The position numbers and the translations under genes are program-made. Below are positions 32,888 through 42,938 of a DNA stretch of 64,000 nt, piece after piece (the stretch's first letter is position 1; each line of letters begins with the position of its first letter). The DNA comes from Symbiodinium kawagutii (taxonomy: Eukaryota; Sar; Dinophyceae; Suessiales; Symbiodiniaceae). The notes beneath the pieces were generated by a model. It saw only the letters and a list, made by a program, of their open reading frames with translations. It ran no database searches and was not told the origin of the DNA. Location of the stretch: assembly GCA_009767595.1 (NCBI GenBank), contig VSDK01012921.1, forward strand, positions 70,455 to 134,454, written 5' to 3'.

Positions 32888-33837
32888 GGGACTCAGGTTA
32901 CAATGGGGTGTGGGCTACGCCGAAGTCAGCGGAAGGCAAGCCCAGTCCACTTTGGAAGTTGATCTGGCTGCCAAATGACACTAATTTGAACCAAGCCAGG
33001 CTCACCTCAGCCAAGTTGCCAAATGTGTTTGGATTGGCCAAGAGCGGAAACAAGTTGGCCATCCGAGTTCAAGCCACCAGCTTTGAGGCCAGCTGGAAGA
33101 TCTTGCATCCGGATTTAGAAGTTCCGGATCAAACAGCAACGGATCACCTCTATCGTTTGGATCATTTGCCATTTGGAACAACTGCAAGTATGATCACAGC
33201 TTGGGGCAACCATCTTTCTTGGAAGCTGAAGCCCATCAGAGCACTTGGTCCAAAAGGGTGGTTGGTAGGAAGCCCAGCACACCCAAGTACTGACAATCTT
33301 GCATTCAACGGCTCACCGATCTTGGTGCGCTATGTCAAACCGAGGCAAGCTGAACGCTATGACCCCATCGTAGCAGGCCCTAGGCCCACGCTCTCCAAAG
33401 CCACACCGCTGCCACCATTGAGTTCAGACCCATGGGAAACATACTTTGGAGGGCAAGCTGCCAAGCCCCAAGCCAGCACCACAGGAAGCATGTCCAGACC
33501 AATGCCAGCTACTGCAGGACCCACAGATCAACGGTTCCAGCAACAGGATGAACGTTTTGCGAAGCTGGAAGAGCACATGGCAACACTCCAGCAGCAGACT
33601 GCTACCCATAATGCCAACATCGACCAGATCAAGAAAGACGTGGAGCGAAACAACCATGATGTCAAAGTCCATGTTGACTCTTGCATTGGAGAGCTCAGGA
33701 AAGAGATTGACCAAAGCTTCTCCCAGGCATTGAAGAACCAGAGCTCACACTTCGATGCTAGCCTGCAGGAGCTCAAGCAGTTGATGATCGGAGTTGCCAA
33801 AAGGAAGACACCAGGAGAAGGGGATGAAGAAATGTGA
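32809..33837 (+). CDS. LINE ORF1 C-terminal part, frameshifted, coiled coil
   Basis: 342 codons open after TAA at 32806, with no ATG near the start; the first plausible codons overlap the end of ORF1 by 79 nt. Gain of one base around AATAAGAAGTC would fuse it to ORF1. The C-terminal ~100 residues form a Gln/Lys-rich coiled coil (QRFQQQDERFAKLEEHMATL onward), as in many LINE ORF1 proteins that trimerise and bind RNA. It ends EEM at TGA 33835-33837, in the same frame as ORF2. Either a 1-nt deletion, an assembly error or programmed frameshifting explains the break. Confidence 0.7.
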   Translation, partial: EVTSAFTATSLQVHCSIQESAVPKLLRDSGYNGVWATPKSAEGKPSPLWKLIWLPNDTNLNQARLTSAKLPNVFGLAKSGNKLAIRVQATSFEASWKILHPDLEVPDQTATDHLYRLDHLPFGTTASMITAWGNHLSWKLKPIRALGPKGWLVGSPAHPSTDNLAFNGSPILVRYVKPRQAERYDPIVAGPRPTLSKATPLPPLSSDPWETYFGGQAAKPQASTTGSMSRPMPATAGPTDQRFQQQDERFAKLEEHMATLQQQTATHNANIDQIKKDVERNNHDVKVHVDSCIGELRKEIDQSFSQALKNQSSHFDASLQELKQLMIGVAKRKTPGEGDEEM

Positions 33838-36800
33838 CAGGAACACAATAGCCACCTATGCAAAACAGTTTTGTGGTTGTCCGTTTTTGCTATCCTTTTG
33901 CATTGGTGGCCAAGGGGTTTACATATGCTGGGCATATGGGGGATACAATTCAATCATGATGCATTTCGTTCCCGTCATTGCTGTTCCCTGCATTTCGTTC
34001 CCATTCCAATGAGAGTAGGAAGGTTTTGCCAATCCCCATCCAATGGATATCGTTTCGGAGAGGCCAAGAACCCAGGACCGCAGATCTTGGACTCATGCAA
34101 TGTTACTTTTGGCATTTGTAATCCGACAGTTCTGCATTCCAAACAGGATACATGTGTAAATTTTGTGAAGCATCACAACTGCGACCTCTTAGCACTAGCT
34201 GAAACAGCAGCAACCAAGCGCACTCAGCATGAAGTGCGCAGTTTCATGCAGCGAAGAGGCTACCGCACTTTGTGGTCGCCTCCTGTGGAACCTCGACAGA
34301 CCACCATCTCAGCCAGAGAACATGTTCGAGGTCAGGCATCTGGAGTAGCAGTTTTTTCAGCATTGCCAACTCGAGCCAGCCGCAATCCCATACCACATGA
34401 GTGGTCTTGTAGCACACGCTTTGCTCACACAATCATCCAACTGCAAGGTACAGCCATCCAGTTCGTGACCTTGTATTGCCAGAACATGTCCATCCCAGGT
34501 GCCACTGCTTTCAATGATGGACTCCTGAAGTTCATCCTAGAACAGGTGCAACGTTTGCCTCTGCCGTACATCATATGTGGAGACTTCAATCGGTGGATCC
34601 CGGAATTTGAAGTATGGCCGTGGCTCCAGCAGACTGGCCACCAACACCTTGGAAGTTTGTATCCACAGTTGTATGGGTCTGACTATCCCACCACATGTCA
34701 GGATGCGACCTCCCCTGACAATGCCATAGTGAGCCCTACAATTGCCGGGAAAATTTCTTCCATTGTTGTAGCTGCACCGACCTGGTTTGCCACACATCGC
34801 CCAGTCGTCGTCACACTTCATGTTGACACCGAAGTCATGTACAAGCAACACATGGTTTTCCCTCGACAACTGCCAACCATCGGCCTTGACTGCGAAGCAC
34901 TTGCCAAAGCACTGAGCACCAAGCCCTATCCAGAGGATACTTCATGCGATTTGGAAACCTGGGGAAAGCGATTAGAAGACCTTGCTAGTGTTGCAGTTCA
35001 GCAAGGTCACACGTCACTTCCAGCTGCCAAGGGACTACCCCGACCTTTTCGTGGTAGATGCCAACCAAGAAAATTAGTCAAGTCTCCGATCACAGCAGGC
35101 TGCAGAATTGCGCGCCAAGGAGACTTCGAACCATCGCATGAGGTAATCACAATGAAAGCACAAAGGCAGGTCAAACAGCACCGCAGGGTGTTGTCACTGA
35201 TGGCAAAGATAAGAGGTAAGCTTCGTAAGTCGGAGGACCCAGCTCGTTGTCCCACCCTACTGGAAGAATGGAAAGCCATTACCCATTCTCGAGCCTTCAC
35301 ATGCCGGTTCTTGCATTGGGTTTGGAAGGAACTTCCCGAACTTTCTTTCCCTGAGAACCCCTTGCCTTCACTGGATTGGCTGCATCAGGTACAACAACTA
35401 ACCAAGTTTCATGTGGAAGCCACTCTCCGAGCAGATTATAGTTTCTTGCTTGCCAAACAAGAGTATCAAAGACACTTGGATACCAAACATGCTGGTTGCA
35501 AACAAGCATTTGCCATGGTACGGGGTCCCACCAAACCACTTCTCACATCGGTGCATACACAGGTCCAAGCAGTGGCAGTGGTTGTGCCTTTGACCTCGCA
35601 AAGATATGAAGTGTATCTAGATGCGCCATCAGTCCAACAGCTCCGATGCGACTTTCCGGTGCTGTTGGATCACATACCTGGTAAAGTAGTGTCCAAAGCT
35701 GACTATCACTTTGAGTATGAAGCATATCATGACCATGACCCTTTGCCTTCGGAAGTGACCTGCAAACAAAGCCAACACATTATCCATCCACCCAGTGTGG
35801 CAGCCCAGCTCAATCAGTACTGGCAACCAATTTGGCAATCTGCTGAGCTGGATGTGAGCTTCCTTCAAGATGACCCGGATAATTTTGATTTGCAATGCAT
35901 ACCACCTGTTCCTGAGCACATCCAGGTGGATCTTAGCAATATCGATTTGTGGATCCAAGCGGTTGCGGCTTTGAAGAGCGGCTCAGCCCGAGGTCCCGAC
36001 TGCATCACTGCCCAAGAGATCAAAGACCTTCCGTTGTGTCTGTTGCGAGACCTTGCAGCCACTCTCCAGACATATCAACATGGTTTTCCAGCATGGTATA
36101 TGGTTGGATTTGTCATCCCACAGGCTAAGGTCATGCAAGAGCCTCGACCTGATCAGTCAAGACCCATCACAGTGTTGAGCCAAACATATCGGTTATGGGG
36201 CAAAACCATTTTCACACAGATATCCCGTTTCTTTGCTGACTACGTCCCCCGCGGGGTGACAGGGCTCCTCCCCAGAAGAGGCGCGCTTGATGCGGCTTTC
36301 CAAGCGCAACATGACATAGAAATAGCACGGTTCCAATCATCACGGCGCAGTGGCATTACGTTAGACCTTCGAAAATGCTTCAACAATCTGTGCTGGAGAT
36401 TCATATATGCAGTCTTGAAGAGAATGGGTGTGCCACCTGCGATTTTGTCACAATGGATGCACTCGCTCTCTCGGTTGCAAAGATACTGGATAGTAGCAGA
36501 TCACATGGAGCTAGCTGGAGGACATTCTGTCGGATGCCCAGAAGGGGACCATTTTTCGGTCCTTGCTATGATTGGAGTTGCAGCTTACTGGGTGTGGAAA
36601 ATGTCCAGTTCTATCCCACCCCAGGCCCAACTTTCCTTGAGCGCCTATGCAGACAATTGGTCATGGGCTTGTCAAGATGCTACACAACACCGTGAGGGGC
36701 TTCGAATCACCTTGGAGGTGACAACTGTTGCTGGTCCCCCGGTTGACTGGAACAAGACTTGGTTTTGGGCTACAGCTACCAGTGATTCAAACATCCTTGC

Positions 36801-39240
36801 GCAACTCTTGCACCAAGTTGAAGGCCGCCCCTCTTCGCAGAGGCAACACCATGCAAAAGACCTGGGGGTGCAGTTGCACTACTCAGGCCATGTCAGCACA
36901 TCCCTGCAGCAAGAAAGAGTCGCACAAGCCACGGAGCGCATGGCTAGAGTGCAAGCTATGCCTTATCAATACCGAACCAAAGAACACTTGATTCTCGCGG
37001 GAGTTTTGCCAGTCCTGCTGCACGGAGTCGAGGTTCGGCCCTTGTCCAAAGATACCTTGGAAACAATGCGAAGCAAAGTGGCTCGAGCTTTGCTGGGGTA
37101 TGCCCCCAATGCCACTCCTTGTTTGGCCCTTGCAGTCACTGTTTCACAGATCCTGGATCCAGAGTACCAAATGTTTGTGCGTATTCTGCTTCACGCACGC
37201 CGATGGCTGCAACAAGCCGATGACTGGGACCGACTGCAATTCTTGCAGATAGTAACATGGTTCAATGGTGGGATTAGCGAGGTTACTGGACCCGCAGCGG
37301 CTGTGAGCTATGTCCTTTCTGAGCTCACCTGGCATATTGATCTTGACGGCATGATCCATGCCTTTGCCTTCACCAGCTTTTCATTGCTCTACTGCAGTAA
37401 GAAGCGCTTGCGGAAGATGCTCGCGCAAGCATGGCTACAGGGACTTTTGCTTGCCAAGTCCCACCGATATAAGCATTTTCACAGTGGTGATGTCAATCGA
37501 GAGGCCACGGTCTCGGTCCTCAAACAGCTCCCAGAAGACCAATTGCCAGTAGCTATCAAACATATAGCCTTTGCTAGCCAGTCAGGTAGCCAACGGTTGC
37601 ACTGGAACCCAGATGATGATGGTACATGTGCACATTGCCACGAGCTTGACACCAGGACTCATAGACTTCTGGAATGCCCGGTTGGTGACAACATCAGGGA
37701 ACCCTACCTTGAGGATATACGCCACTACCAGGAGTCGGGATCTAATATGGCTGAATTCACGGTGGTTCCTGTTCATCCATATGCTGAAGGGTACCAAGCT
37801 TTGCAATTCAAAGCTCCAGATGCCATTCTTGCTAGTGAGGCCTTGCGACATGTGGAAGCCTCTCGGCACACAGGAGTACCTGTGGTTTGGTTCACAGACG
37901 GCTCTTGTAAGTTTCCCAACAGTGTTGACACGCGTTTCAGCGCTTATGCCATCATTTTGGATCTGGCACCGGATGACTCCTATCGGGAGAATATTGTCCG
38001 GCAACACGGCAGTTTCAATCCTGACCTTCCGTGTTTTGCTTGTGTCGCTGCGGCACGAACGCAAGGGGAACAAGACATCTTGCGAGCTGAAATGCAGGCC
38101 ATCATGTGTATCATTCTGCAAGCACGATATGGGGAAATTTGCACTGACAGCCAAGCCGCAATTGACTTGGTTACCTTGGCACTCTCTGTCCCATCCATGC
38201 CGCACCTCAGCAACTGTGCACACTGTGACATTTTGTTTCGCATTTGGGATCAGCGCCATTTAGTGCAGGTTACCTTTCGTAAGATTCGTAGCCATCAGGA
38301 ACATCGCACTGAGCTCTCACTTCTCCAGCAGTACTATCAGTGGGGTAATGCATATGCAGACTCTAAAGCCAGCCATGCCTTGCAATTTGTGGACCAGAGT
38401 TTTGGAACTGCTCTAGAGGAGTTGCGCGGTTGCCAGCAGGAACAACGGGAACAACTGCTCATGCTTCTGCGTCTTCACCTTGCCCTGCATCCGGTGAGAG
38501 CGCAAGCAGCACAGCAACTGCAAGCACAACAGGGACAAACACAACGTACAGCAGACACCATTGTGGAAGCTTTTTCATCATGGTCGGTGCCACAGGGTTT
38601 TTTCCTTCCTCGGCCTGCTGCCACACCTTTTCTCACTCATTGTGCATGGGGCGAACACACAGCTGATAAACTTTTGACATGGTTATCCAGGGTGCGATGG
38701 CCAGCAGATGATTCGGAGCAGGGACCTCTGGAACAGTCAACTGGCACCACGTGGGTCGGAATGTTTCTCAGCTTTGCCTATGACCAACGAGTATTAATAC
38801 CTGTGTTGCGTCAAGATGACACGGGGGAGCAACAGGTTTTGCAACTTGGCACTATGGCTCAAGCCCGGGAGTACAAAACCACCTTGTCCGAGCAAGCTGC
38901 CAATTTTAGGAAAGCATGGGAGAACACAGAAGCACTCACTGTGCCGAGACTTGCACCCCAGCTGCCCAGACGCAAAGTCCCCGCACTTTATGTGCAGGGC
39001 TATCGGCATTATGTGCAGGGCATCGTTGCTCGTCCAGAACTGCCACAGCAGTCGGCAGTTGCACGAGCATTGCATGCTGGCTTTCTCACACAGAGTGCTC
39101 ACCTGGACTGGATGCCGGATATACCCTTGGATGAACGACAGCTGGTCACTTTGGCCGGCTCATGGAAGGACAGATCGAAACGTGCTACATACACTTTGCG
39201 GTTGGTTAGACAGCAACGATCCCGGGAAGAGCCTGGTTGA
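33838..39240 (+). CDS. LINE ORF2: AP endonuclease, reverse transcriptase, RNase H
   Basis: About 1800 codons in the same frame as the preceding segment, separated only by TGA-C. In-frame ATGs are at 33925 and 34009. Counting from TTG 33871: AP endonuclease ~55-315 (LALAETAATK with E111, GDFN 237-240, THRPVV at 308 in place of the usual SDHRP); RT ~690-960 (GITLDLRKCF with D832, EGDHFS at 891, YADN 926-929 where YADD is usual); CCHC finger from C1253; RNase H (D1343 in FTDGSC, E1407, D1426, H1475, D1497). The C-terminal ~280 residues are unassigned. No internal stop, so recent or still functional. Confidence 0.92.
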   Translation, partial: QEHNSHLCKTVLWLSVFAILLHWWPRGLHMLGIWGIQFNHDAFRSRHCCSLHFVPIPMRVGRFCQSPSNGYRFGEAKNPGPQILDSCNVTFGICNPTVLHSKQDTCVNFVKHHNCDLLALAETAATKRTQHEVRSFMQRRGYRTLWSPPVEPRQTTISAREHVRGQASGVAVFSALPTRASRNPIPHEWSCSTRFAHTIIQLQGTAIQFVTLYCQNMSIPGATAFNDGLLKFILEQVQRLPLPYIICGDFNRWIPEFEVWPWLQQTGHQHLGSLYPQLYGSDYPTTCQDATSPDNAIVSPTIAGKISSIVVAAPTWFATHRPVVVTLHVDTEVMYKQHMVFPRQLPTIGLDCEALAKALSTKPYPEDTSCDLETWGKRLEDLASVAVQQGHTSLPAAKGLPRPFRGRCQPRKLVKSPITAGCRIARQGDFEPSHEVITMKAQRQVKQHRRVLSLMAKIRGKLRKSEDPARCPTLLEEWKAITHSRAFTCRFLHWVWKELPELSFPENPLPSLDWLHQVQQLTKFHVEATLRADYSFLLAKQEYQRHLDTKHAGCKQAFAMVRGPTKPLLTSVHTQVQAVAVVVPLTSQRYEVYLDAPSVQQLRCDFPVLLDHIPGKVVSKADYHFEYEAYHDHDPLPSEVTCKQSQHIIHPPSVAAQLNQYWQPIWQSAELDVSFLQDDPDNFDLQCIPPVPEHIQVDLSNIDLWIQAVAALKSGSARGPDCITAQEIKDLPLCLLRDLAATLQTYQHGFPAWYMVGFVIPQAKVMQEPRPDQSRPITVLSQTYRLWGKTIFTQISRFFADYVPRGVTGLLPRRGALDAAFQAQHDIEIARFQSSRRSGITLDLRKCFNNLCWRFIYAVLKRMGVPPAILSQWMHSLSRLQRYWIVADHMELAGGHSVGCPEGDHFSVLAMIGVAAYWVWKMSSSIPPQAQLSLSAYADNWSWACQDATQHREGLRITLEVTTVAGPPVDWNKTWFWATATSDSNILAQLLHQVEGRPSSQRQHHAKDLGVQLHYSGHVSTSLQQERVAQATERMARVQAMPYQYRTKEHLILAGVLPVLLHGVEVRPLSKDTLETMRSKVARALLGYAPNATPCLALAVTVSQILDPEYQMFVRILLHARRWLQQADDWDRLQFLQIVTWFNGGISEVTGPAAAVSYVLSELTWHIDLDGMIHAFAFTSFSLLYCSKKRLRKMLAQAWLQGLLLAKSHRYKHFHSGDVNREATVSVLKQLPEDQLPVAIKHIAFASQSGSQRLHWNPDDDGTCAHCHELDTRTHRLLECPVGDNIREPYLEDIRHYQESGSNMAEFTVVPVHPYAEGYQALQFKAPDAILASEALRHVEASRHTGVPVVWFTDGSCKFPNSVDTRFSAYAIILDLAPDDSYRENIVRQHGSFNPDLPCFACVAAARTQGEQDILRAEMQAIMCIILQARYGEICTDSQAAIDLVTLALSVPSMPHLSNCAHCDILFRIWDQRHLVQVTFRKIRSHQEHRTELSLLQQYYQWGNAYADSKASHALQFVDQSFGTALEELRGCQQEQREQLLMLLRLHLALHPVRAQAAQQLQAQQGQTQRTADTIVEAFSSWSVPQGFFLPRPAATPFLTHCAWGEHTADKLLTWLSRVRWPADDSEQGPLEQSTGTTWVGMFLSFAYDQRVLIPVLRQDDTGEQQVLQLGTMAQAREYKTTLSEQAANFRKAWENTEALTVPRLAPQLPRRKVPALYVQGYRHYVQGIVARPELPQQSAVARALHAGFLTQSAHLDWMPDIPLDERQLVTLAGSWKDRSKRATYTLRLVRQQRSREEPG

Positions 39241-39322
39241 TCGTGGACACAGGACTTGCCAAAAGAGTCTGTCTCCCTCGGCAGCGCGCCGCCAGGGGCA
39301 GGCTCAGATGCGAAGGGAGCCA
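39241..39322 (+). other. LINE 3' untranslated tail
   Basis: 82 bp from the ORF2 stop to the target-site duplication. GC-rich with a possible hairpin (CGGCAGCGCGCCG). Such 3' ends are what LINE RTs recognise in target-primed reverse transcription. Confidence 0.6.
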
Positions 39323-39339
39323 TAATAATTTTCAGAGGG
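39323..39339 (+). repeat. LINE target-site duplication, right
   Basis: TAATAATTTTCAGAGGG, partner of 29178-29194. The following GTTGAAACCACCAAAC resumes the interrupted family B element. Confidence 0.85.
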
Positions 39340-39357
39340 GTTGAAACCACCAAACAG
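39340..39357 (+). repeat. Right end of split family B element
   Basis: GTTGAAACCACCAAACAG corresponds to the right TIR GTTGGAACCACCAACCAG at 43155-43172. Its AG is a candidate acceptor. Confidence 0.7.
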
Positions 39358-39532
39358 CTTAGCAGTTGCCAATGGGATTGTGGATTATACTAGTATTGGT
39401 GGGTTAAACCTTGAAGCCATGCCAGGCTTCAAGGTTTCGGTTGCACCCCTGAGCCAAGTGTTTGTGGCCATAGTTGCGCCTTATAAGTGGGCTGGTAACA
39501 CCCTTGACATCTACCACAGCTGGTACATGTAG
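39358..39532 (+). CDS. Putative exon after the split family B element
   Basis: ACCAAACAG/C TTA GCA GTT reads LAVANGIVDYTSIGGLNLEA, then SQVFVAIVAPYKWAGNTLD, to TAG 39530-39532. The acceptor lies in the element's right TIR. If phase 2 is correct it does not match the exon ending at 29122 in phase 0, so another exon or another AG may be involved. Confidence 0.34.
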
Positions 39533-39630
39533 TTACCCTGCTCAAAGCTATCCAACGAGGTAGTTGTTATTGTTGATGTTTATCCTGGTCAACCAGCTTG
39601 TGACAGCTTGTCCTTTCTAACTCTGATAGG

Positions 39631-39971
39631 GGGACTGCAGTCGCCGTTGGAGGATCTGGCAGATGCGGCACAGCCAGGCAGGGCAGCGCTGACCCAGCAT
39701 GCAATGGGCTTGGGTTGCCTTCCACCAGGGGGATGCCCTAGGGGTCCCCTGGTACCAGCCACGCCAAGAAACGCTGACAGTTGTGGCATTTGAAGATCTT
39801 GGGCTCCAATACCTTCATCGATCACCGGCTCCTCTAAGCTTTCTACGCGCTTCCATGGCGAAGTCTCAACTTGGTACTGTGTCTAGTCACCGGATTGCCC
39901 CAAGGAGGTTCAACATGACGTGCCCGCACGCTCAAGCTGTTTCTAGCACAATATCCAGCACTTCTGATTAA
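39631..39971 (+). CDS. Putative exon(s), C-terminal to TAA
   Basis: ACTCTGATAG/GG GGA CTG CAG reads LQSPLEDLADAAQPGRAALT. A second frame after GCTGACCCAG (39695) reads QGDALGVPWYQPRQETLTVV, then FEDLGLQYLHRSPAPLSFLR, to TAA 39969-39971. Probably two exons, or one of the two frames. Function unknown. Confidence 0.33.
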
Positions 39972-42300
39972 AGATTGTGAACTTGAGTCGTATGCAAAGT
40001 AAAGTGATCTTTGTGTCACTCATGGCATTCAAAAAGTGGGGCTTCTGTTTCCCAGAAAAAAAGTAGCAGAGTGAGAATTTTCCCCGTACTTGCGCAGATC
40101 CCATCAAATGTACGGCCATGTGATTAATGCTTAAACTTGGATGTTGTTCTATATTGTATGAGCATGGGTCTGACATGTCAAGACCACACTCTCCAAAATT
40201 AGAACGGTGAACGTTAAAGATACCAAAAATATTTTGTTCACTTCTTCGACAGGAACAGAGTACGTAGTTTGACACAGTACATGCGCCATGACAGTGTTTA
40301 TTCATGTTTTTTCATGTTTTTTCATGTAACAAAGCTTCTTTGCAATCCAACTTCGGGGATCTCTTTGGCGCAGTTCTGCAGGTGCTTCGCTCAGTGATGA
40401 GGTGAAAACCGCGCCCAGCATTGAGTGACCTGGTGTGGAGAGGGGTGGCAAAGGTTGGTCTCCGAGCGGTGGAGATGCGGTTTCGTTGGACCATCTTTGT
40501 GTCATCCTGGGATTAGCTGTCACTAGGATAGATTTAGTGGTAATGCTCTACTTTTGCTTGGGTGCATTTGGGTACCGCTGTTGATTGCTGTTTATTGATG
40601 GGCTAGCAGCGAAAATTTGTTGTATCAGCCTTCACGAATCATGAATCGCTCAGCACAAGGTGCAACCATTTACGTATGCAAGAACCACGAAGGAAACCGG
40701 TGACCTGGGATGACATGGGATTATCACCCACCTTCCTTGAAGGTTCAACATTGCCGTCATAGCCTCTGACGGAATCCTAGCAACTACCTTGTACTTTGGG
40801 ATAGGGGTAATTTACATATAGCTCCTCAGCTATTTGTCACTCGGTCTAGGGGCCATATTGATCTGTATTGGATTACCACAAGCCATCACGGGGACGTTAG
40901 CCAGGAAAGGAAGACATTTTCTGCTTTAAAATCTCTATGCTTCTCTATTCATAGAGGTACGGCTGGAAATTGGCCGGTAGTGACAAAGGCCAAGACTTGC
41001 TGGGTGCGTAGCGACAGCCTCAGGCGAAGACAGATTGGTGTGAGGGCCCAGAGGAGACGACCAAATCGAACAACTGTTCAACACCTCAGAAATAGTCAGT
41101 AGATGTCAGTAGTACCGGCAGTGGGAAGAGATGAGTACGAGAAGCAGCGGAAGGAGAAGTGCTATTGGTATGATTAGTAGTGATAGGAGGACAAGGAGCA
41201 GTGCTAAGAGTAGGAACAGGAGTGAGAGAGGGACTGGCAGTCGCAGTACCAGCAGTAGGAATGGTAGTAGATGTTGTTTTCTTATTTGTGATTACAGGGG
41301 GTCAGCCCCCAACTGATCACCAAAGGCTTTCGCCCAGTCCCACTGCTACTTGTCATGATTGGACACACTCAAAGTTATGCGGCAAACCTGGGCACAACTT
41401 TGCTTGACCATCCTGCACGGCCCAAAAAACCCTTGGAGCTATAGATTTTGGTGCAGCCGCGTGGCCAAGGTGGAGTGATATCGACATACCGCCACAATCC
41501 GGAGCCTGAATCTCAATTTTTGGCTTAAGGCACCTCAAAAAGGATATGCGCATTGGTAGGAGGTCAGGAAACACCCCAACGATTTCGAATTCAAGATGTA
41601 CAAAAAAAGAATTCATTGAATAAATAAATACATATATATATATATATACATATATGTATGTATATGCGCATTATAGATATAGCTGAATACAGATAGTTCC
41701 TTCCAATCTGGGTGCTTCAATCTGGATCTCCGGCAGACGCCAAGGCTCAATGCCACGCTGGGACATCAGCGGATCAACAAGACGGTTGAGAGGCTGCAGC
41801 ATGATCACGCTGCCAAGGTGGGCTCAGTCCAGGTCTGGAGGCCGCAATGAACAGGTTGACATGGCTGGTTAGTGGTTAATAATAGGGGATGATAACCAAC
41901 AATGATAGAAGATATATATACCAACTATATGGCTATGGGTCAATTTCCATCATGTTTGCATCGGATGCTCATCAGGGTTGCTTGAGAAACACGTTTTGTT
42001 TTGAGCCGCCGCTCCTGGCTTCAAGTCGGAGACTTACTTATCATTGTTACAAGTGTAAACGCCATGCTGATTGATTCTTATCAACCATCACCAGCCATGA
42101 ATTTACCGGCAATTGGCCGGCTGATTCACCATCAACAAAGGTGATTCAACTGTCATGTAAGTAAAAATCTAATCATCATTTCGATTCGATCATCTGACCA
42201 TTCATTTAACCACTAATTCATCATTAATGCACCATTAATCCACGGTTTTCACCCCTTCACTCATTACCATCAGCCATGGCCCACCAGCCATCAGCTCCAC
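39972..42300. other. Region without a supported gene
   Basis: Unique AT-rich sequence with three ATGTTTTTTC decamers at 40303-40325, AGT/AGG-rich degenerate triplets at 41095-41275, and a TATA microsatellite at 41630-41665. No exon I would defend. Confidence 0.5.
41870..41950 (+). repeat. Partial family C TIR element
   Basis: AATAATAGGGGATGATAACC and GGCTATGGGTCAATTTCC match family C segments but in a rearranged order. Confidence 0.4.
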
Positions 42301-42303
42301 CAG

Positions 42304-42388
42304 GTCCGTGTGGCGCAGGAAGCCAAGGAAACCTTGGCGAAAGAGGAGCCGGCGGGCCGTTGGGGTGCCATGGGCCGGGGGAGGCCAG
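42304..42388 (+). CDS. Putative 85-bp exon, charged helix
   Basis: ATCAGCTCCACCAG/GTC CGT GTG GCG reads VRVAQEAKETLAKEEPAGRW and ends CCAG/GTCAGG in phase 1. Glu/Lys-rich, probably helical. Confidence 0.45.
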
Positions 42389-42474
42389 GTCAGGAGCCCC
42401 CAGGAAGCAAGGCATTGGCCGAAAATTGTGGCACCAAGCATCACGGATATTATTAGCATAAGCATGATTTTTAT

Positions 42475-42547
42475 GCAGTTTAAACATTATGATTTGCCAT
42501 GATCATTGATTAAGCAGTTTAAACATTATGATTTGCCATGATCATTG
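42475..42547 (+). repeat. 34-bp direct duplication
   Basis: GCAGTTTAAACATTATGATT... at 42475-42508 is repeated exactly at 42514-42547, period 39. Confidence 0.9.
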
Positions 42548-42938
42548 GCCATGAAAATCAGCATGATTTGCCATGAATATCATGAAACATCTAACAATTA
42601 GCACTAGCACTCAACTGTTGGTCAGTCTTACTTCAGAAATAAAGAATATGGAGGCTGGTTCGCTCCTGGAGAAAGTCCCAACCCCTCCGATGTCCACAGG
42701 CAATGACCCAGTCTGGGGCAGTACTTGGATGCGACCCATCTACAGAAATCGCGGTCGACCTCGGAGTATCTATGAGGATGTATTCATGTCAAGGTGTTTG
42801 TTGGTATCTACATGCCAGCCGGAGGGCTGTGAATTAGTTGGGGTGTTGGCAAAAGATTGGGAAAGCCGTATCTCTTGGAGATCCGGTTGTGGAAACTCGT
42901 GGATGCACCCCTTGGACAAGTGAATAGCGGGGTCACAG

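Larger units (their letters stand above)
29195..39322 (+). mobile_element. Full-length LINE with C5-MTase (DNMT-LINE)
   Basis: A 10,128-bp non-LTR retrotransposon bounded by a 17-bp target-site duplication with one mismatch. It has a 63-bp 5' leader, an ORF1 with a C5-cytosine methyltransferase domain, a coiled-coil segment after a frameshift, an ORF2 with AP endonuclease, RT, CCHC finger and RNase H, and an 82-bp 3' tail. The tail can fold CGGC-AGCGC-GCCG. The 3' junction reads CCATAATAAT, possibly a short (TAA) tail of the I-element type. It lies in the same strand as the host exons and splits a family B element. DNMT-carrying retrotransposons are known from dinoflagellates. Confidence 0.92.

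Noticed and set aside
37571..38263. 230- and 225-codon frames on both strands inside ORF2
   Set aside because: Shadows of the RNase H region of the LINE; the ORF2 frame there has the full RNase H motif set.
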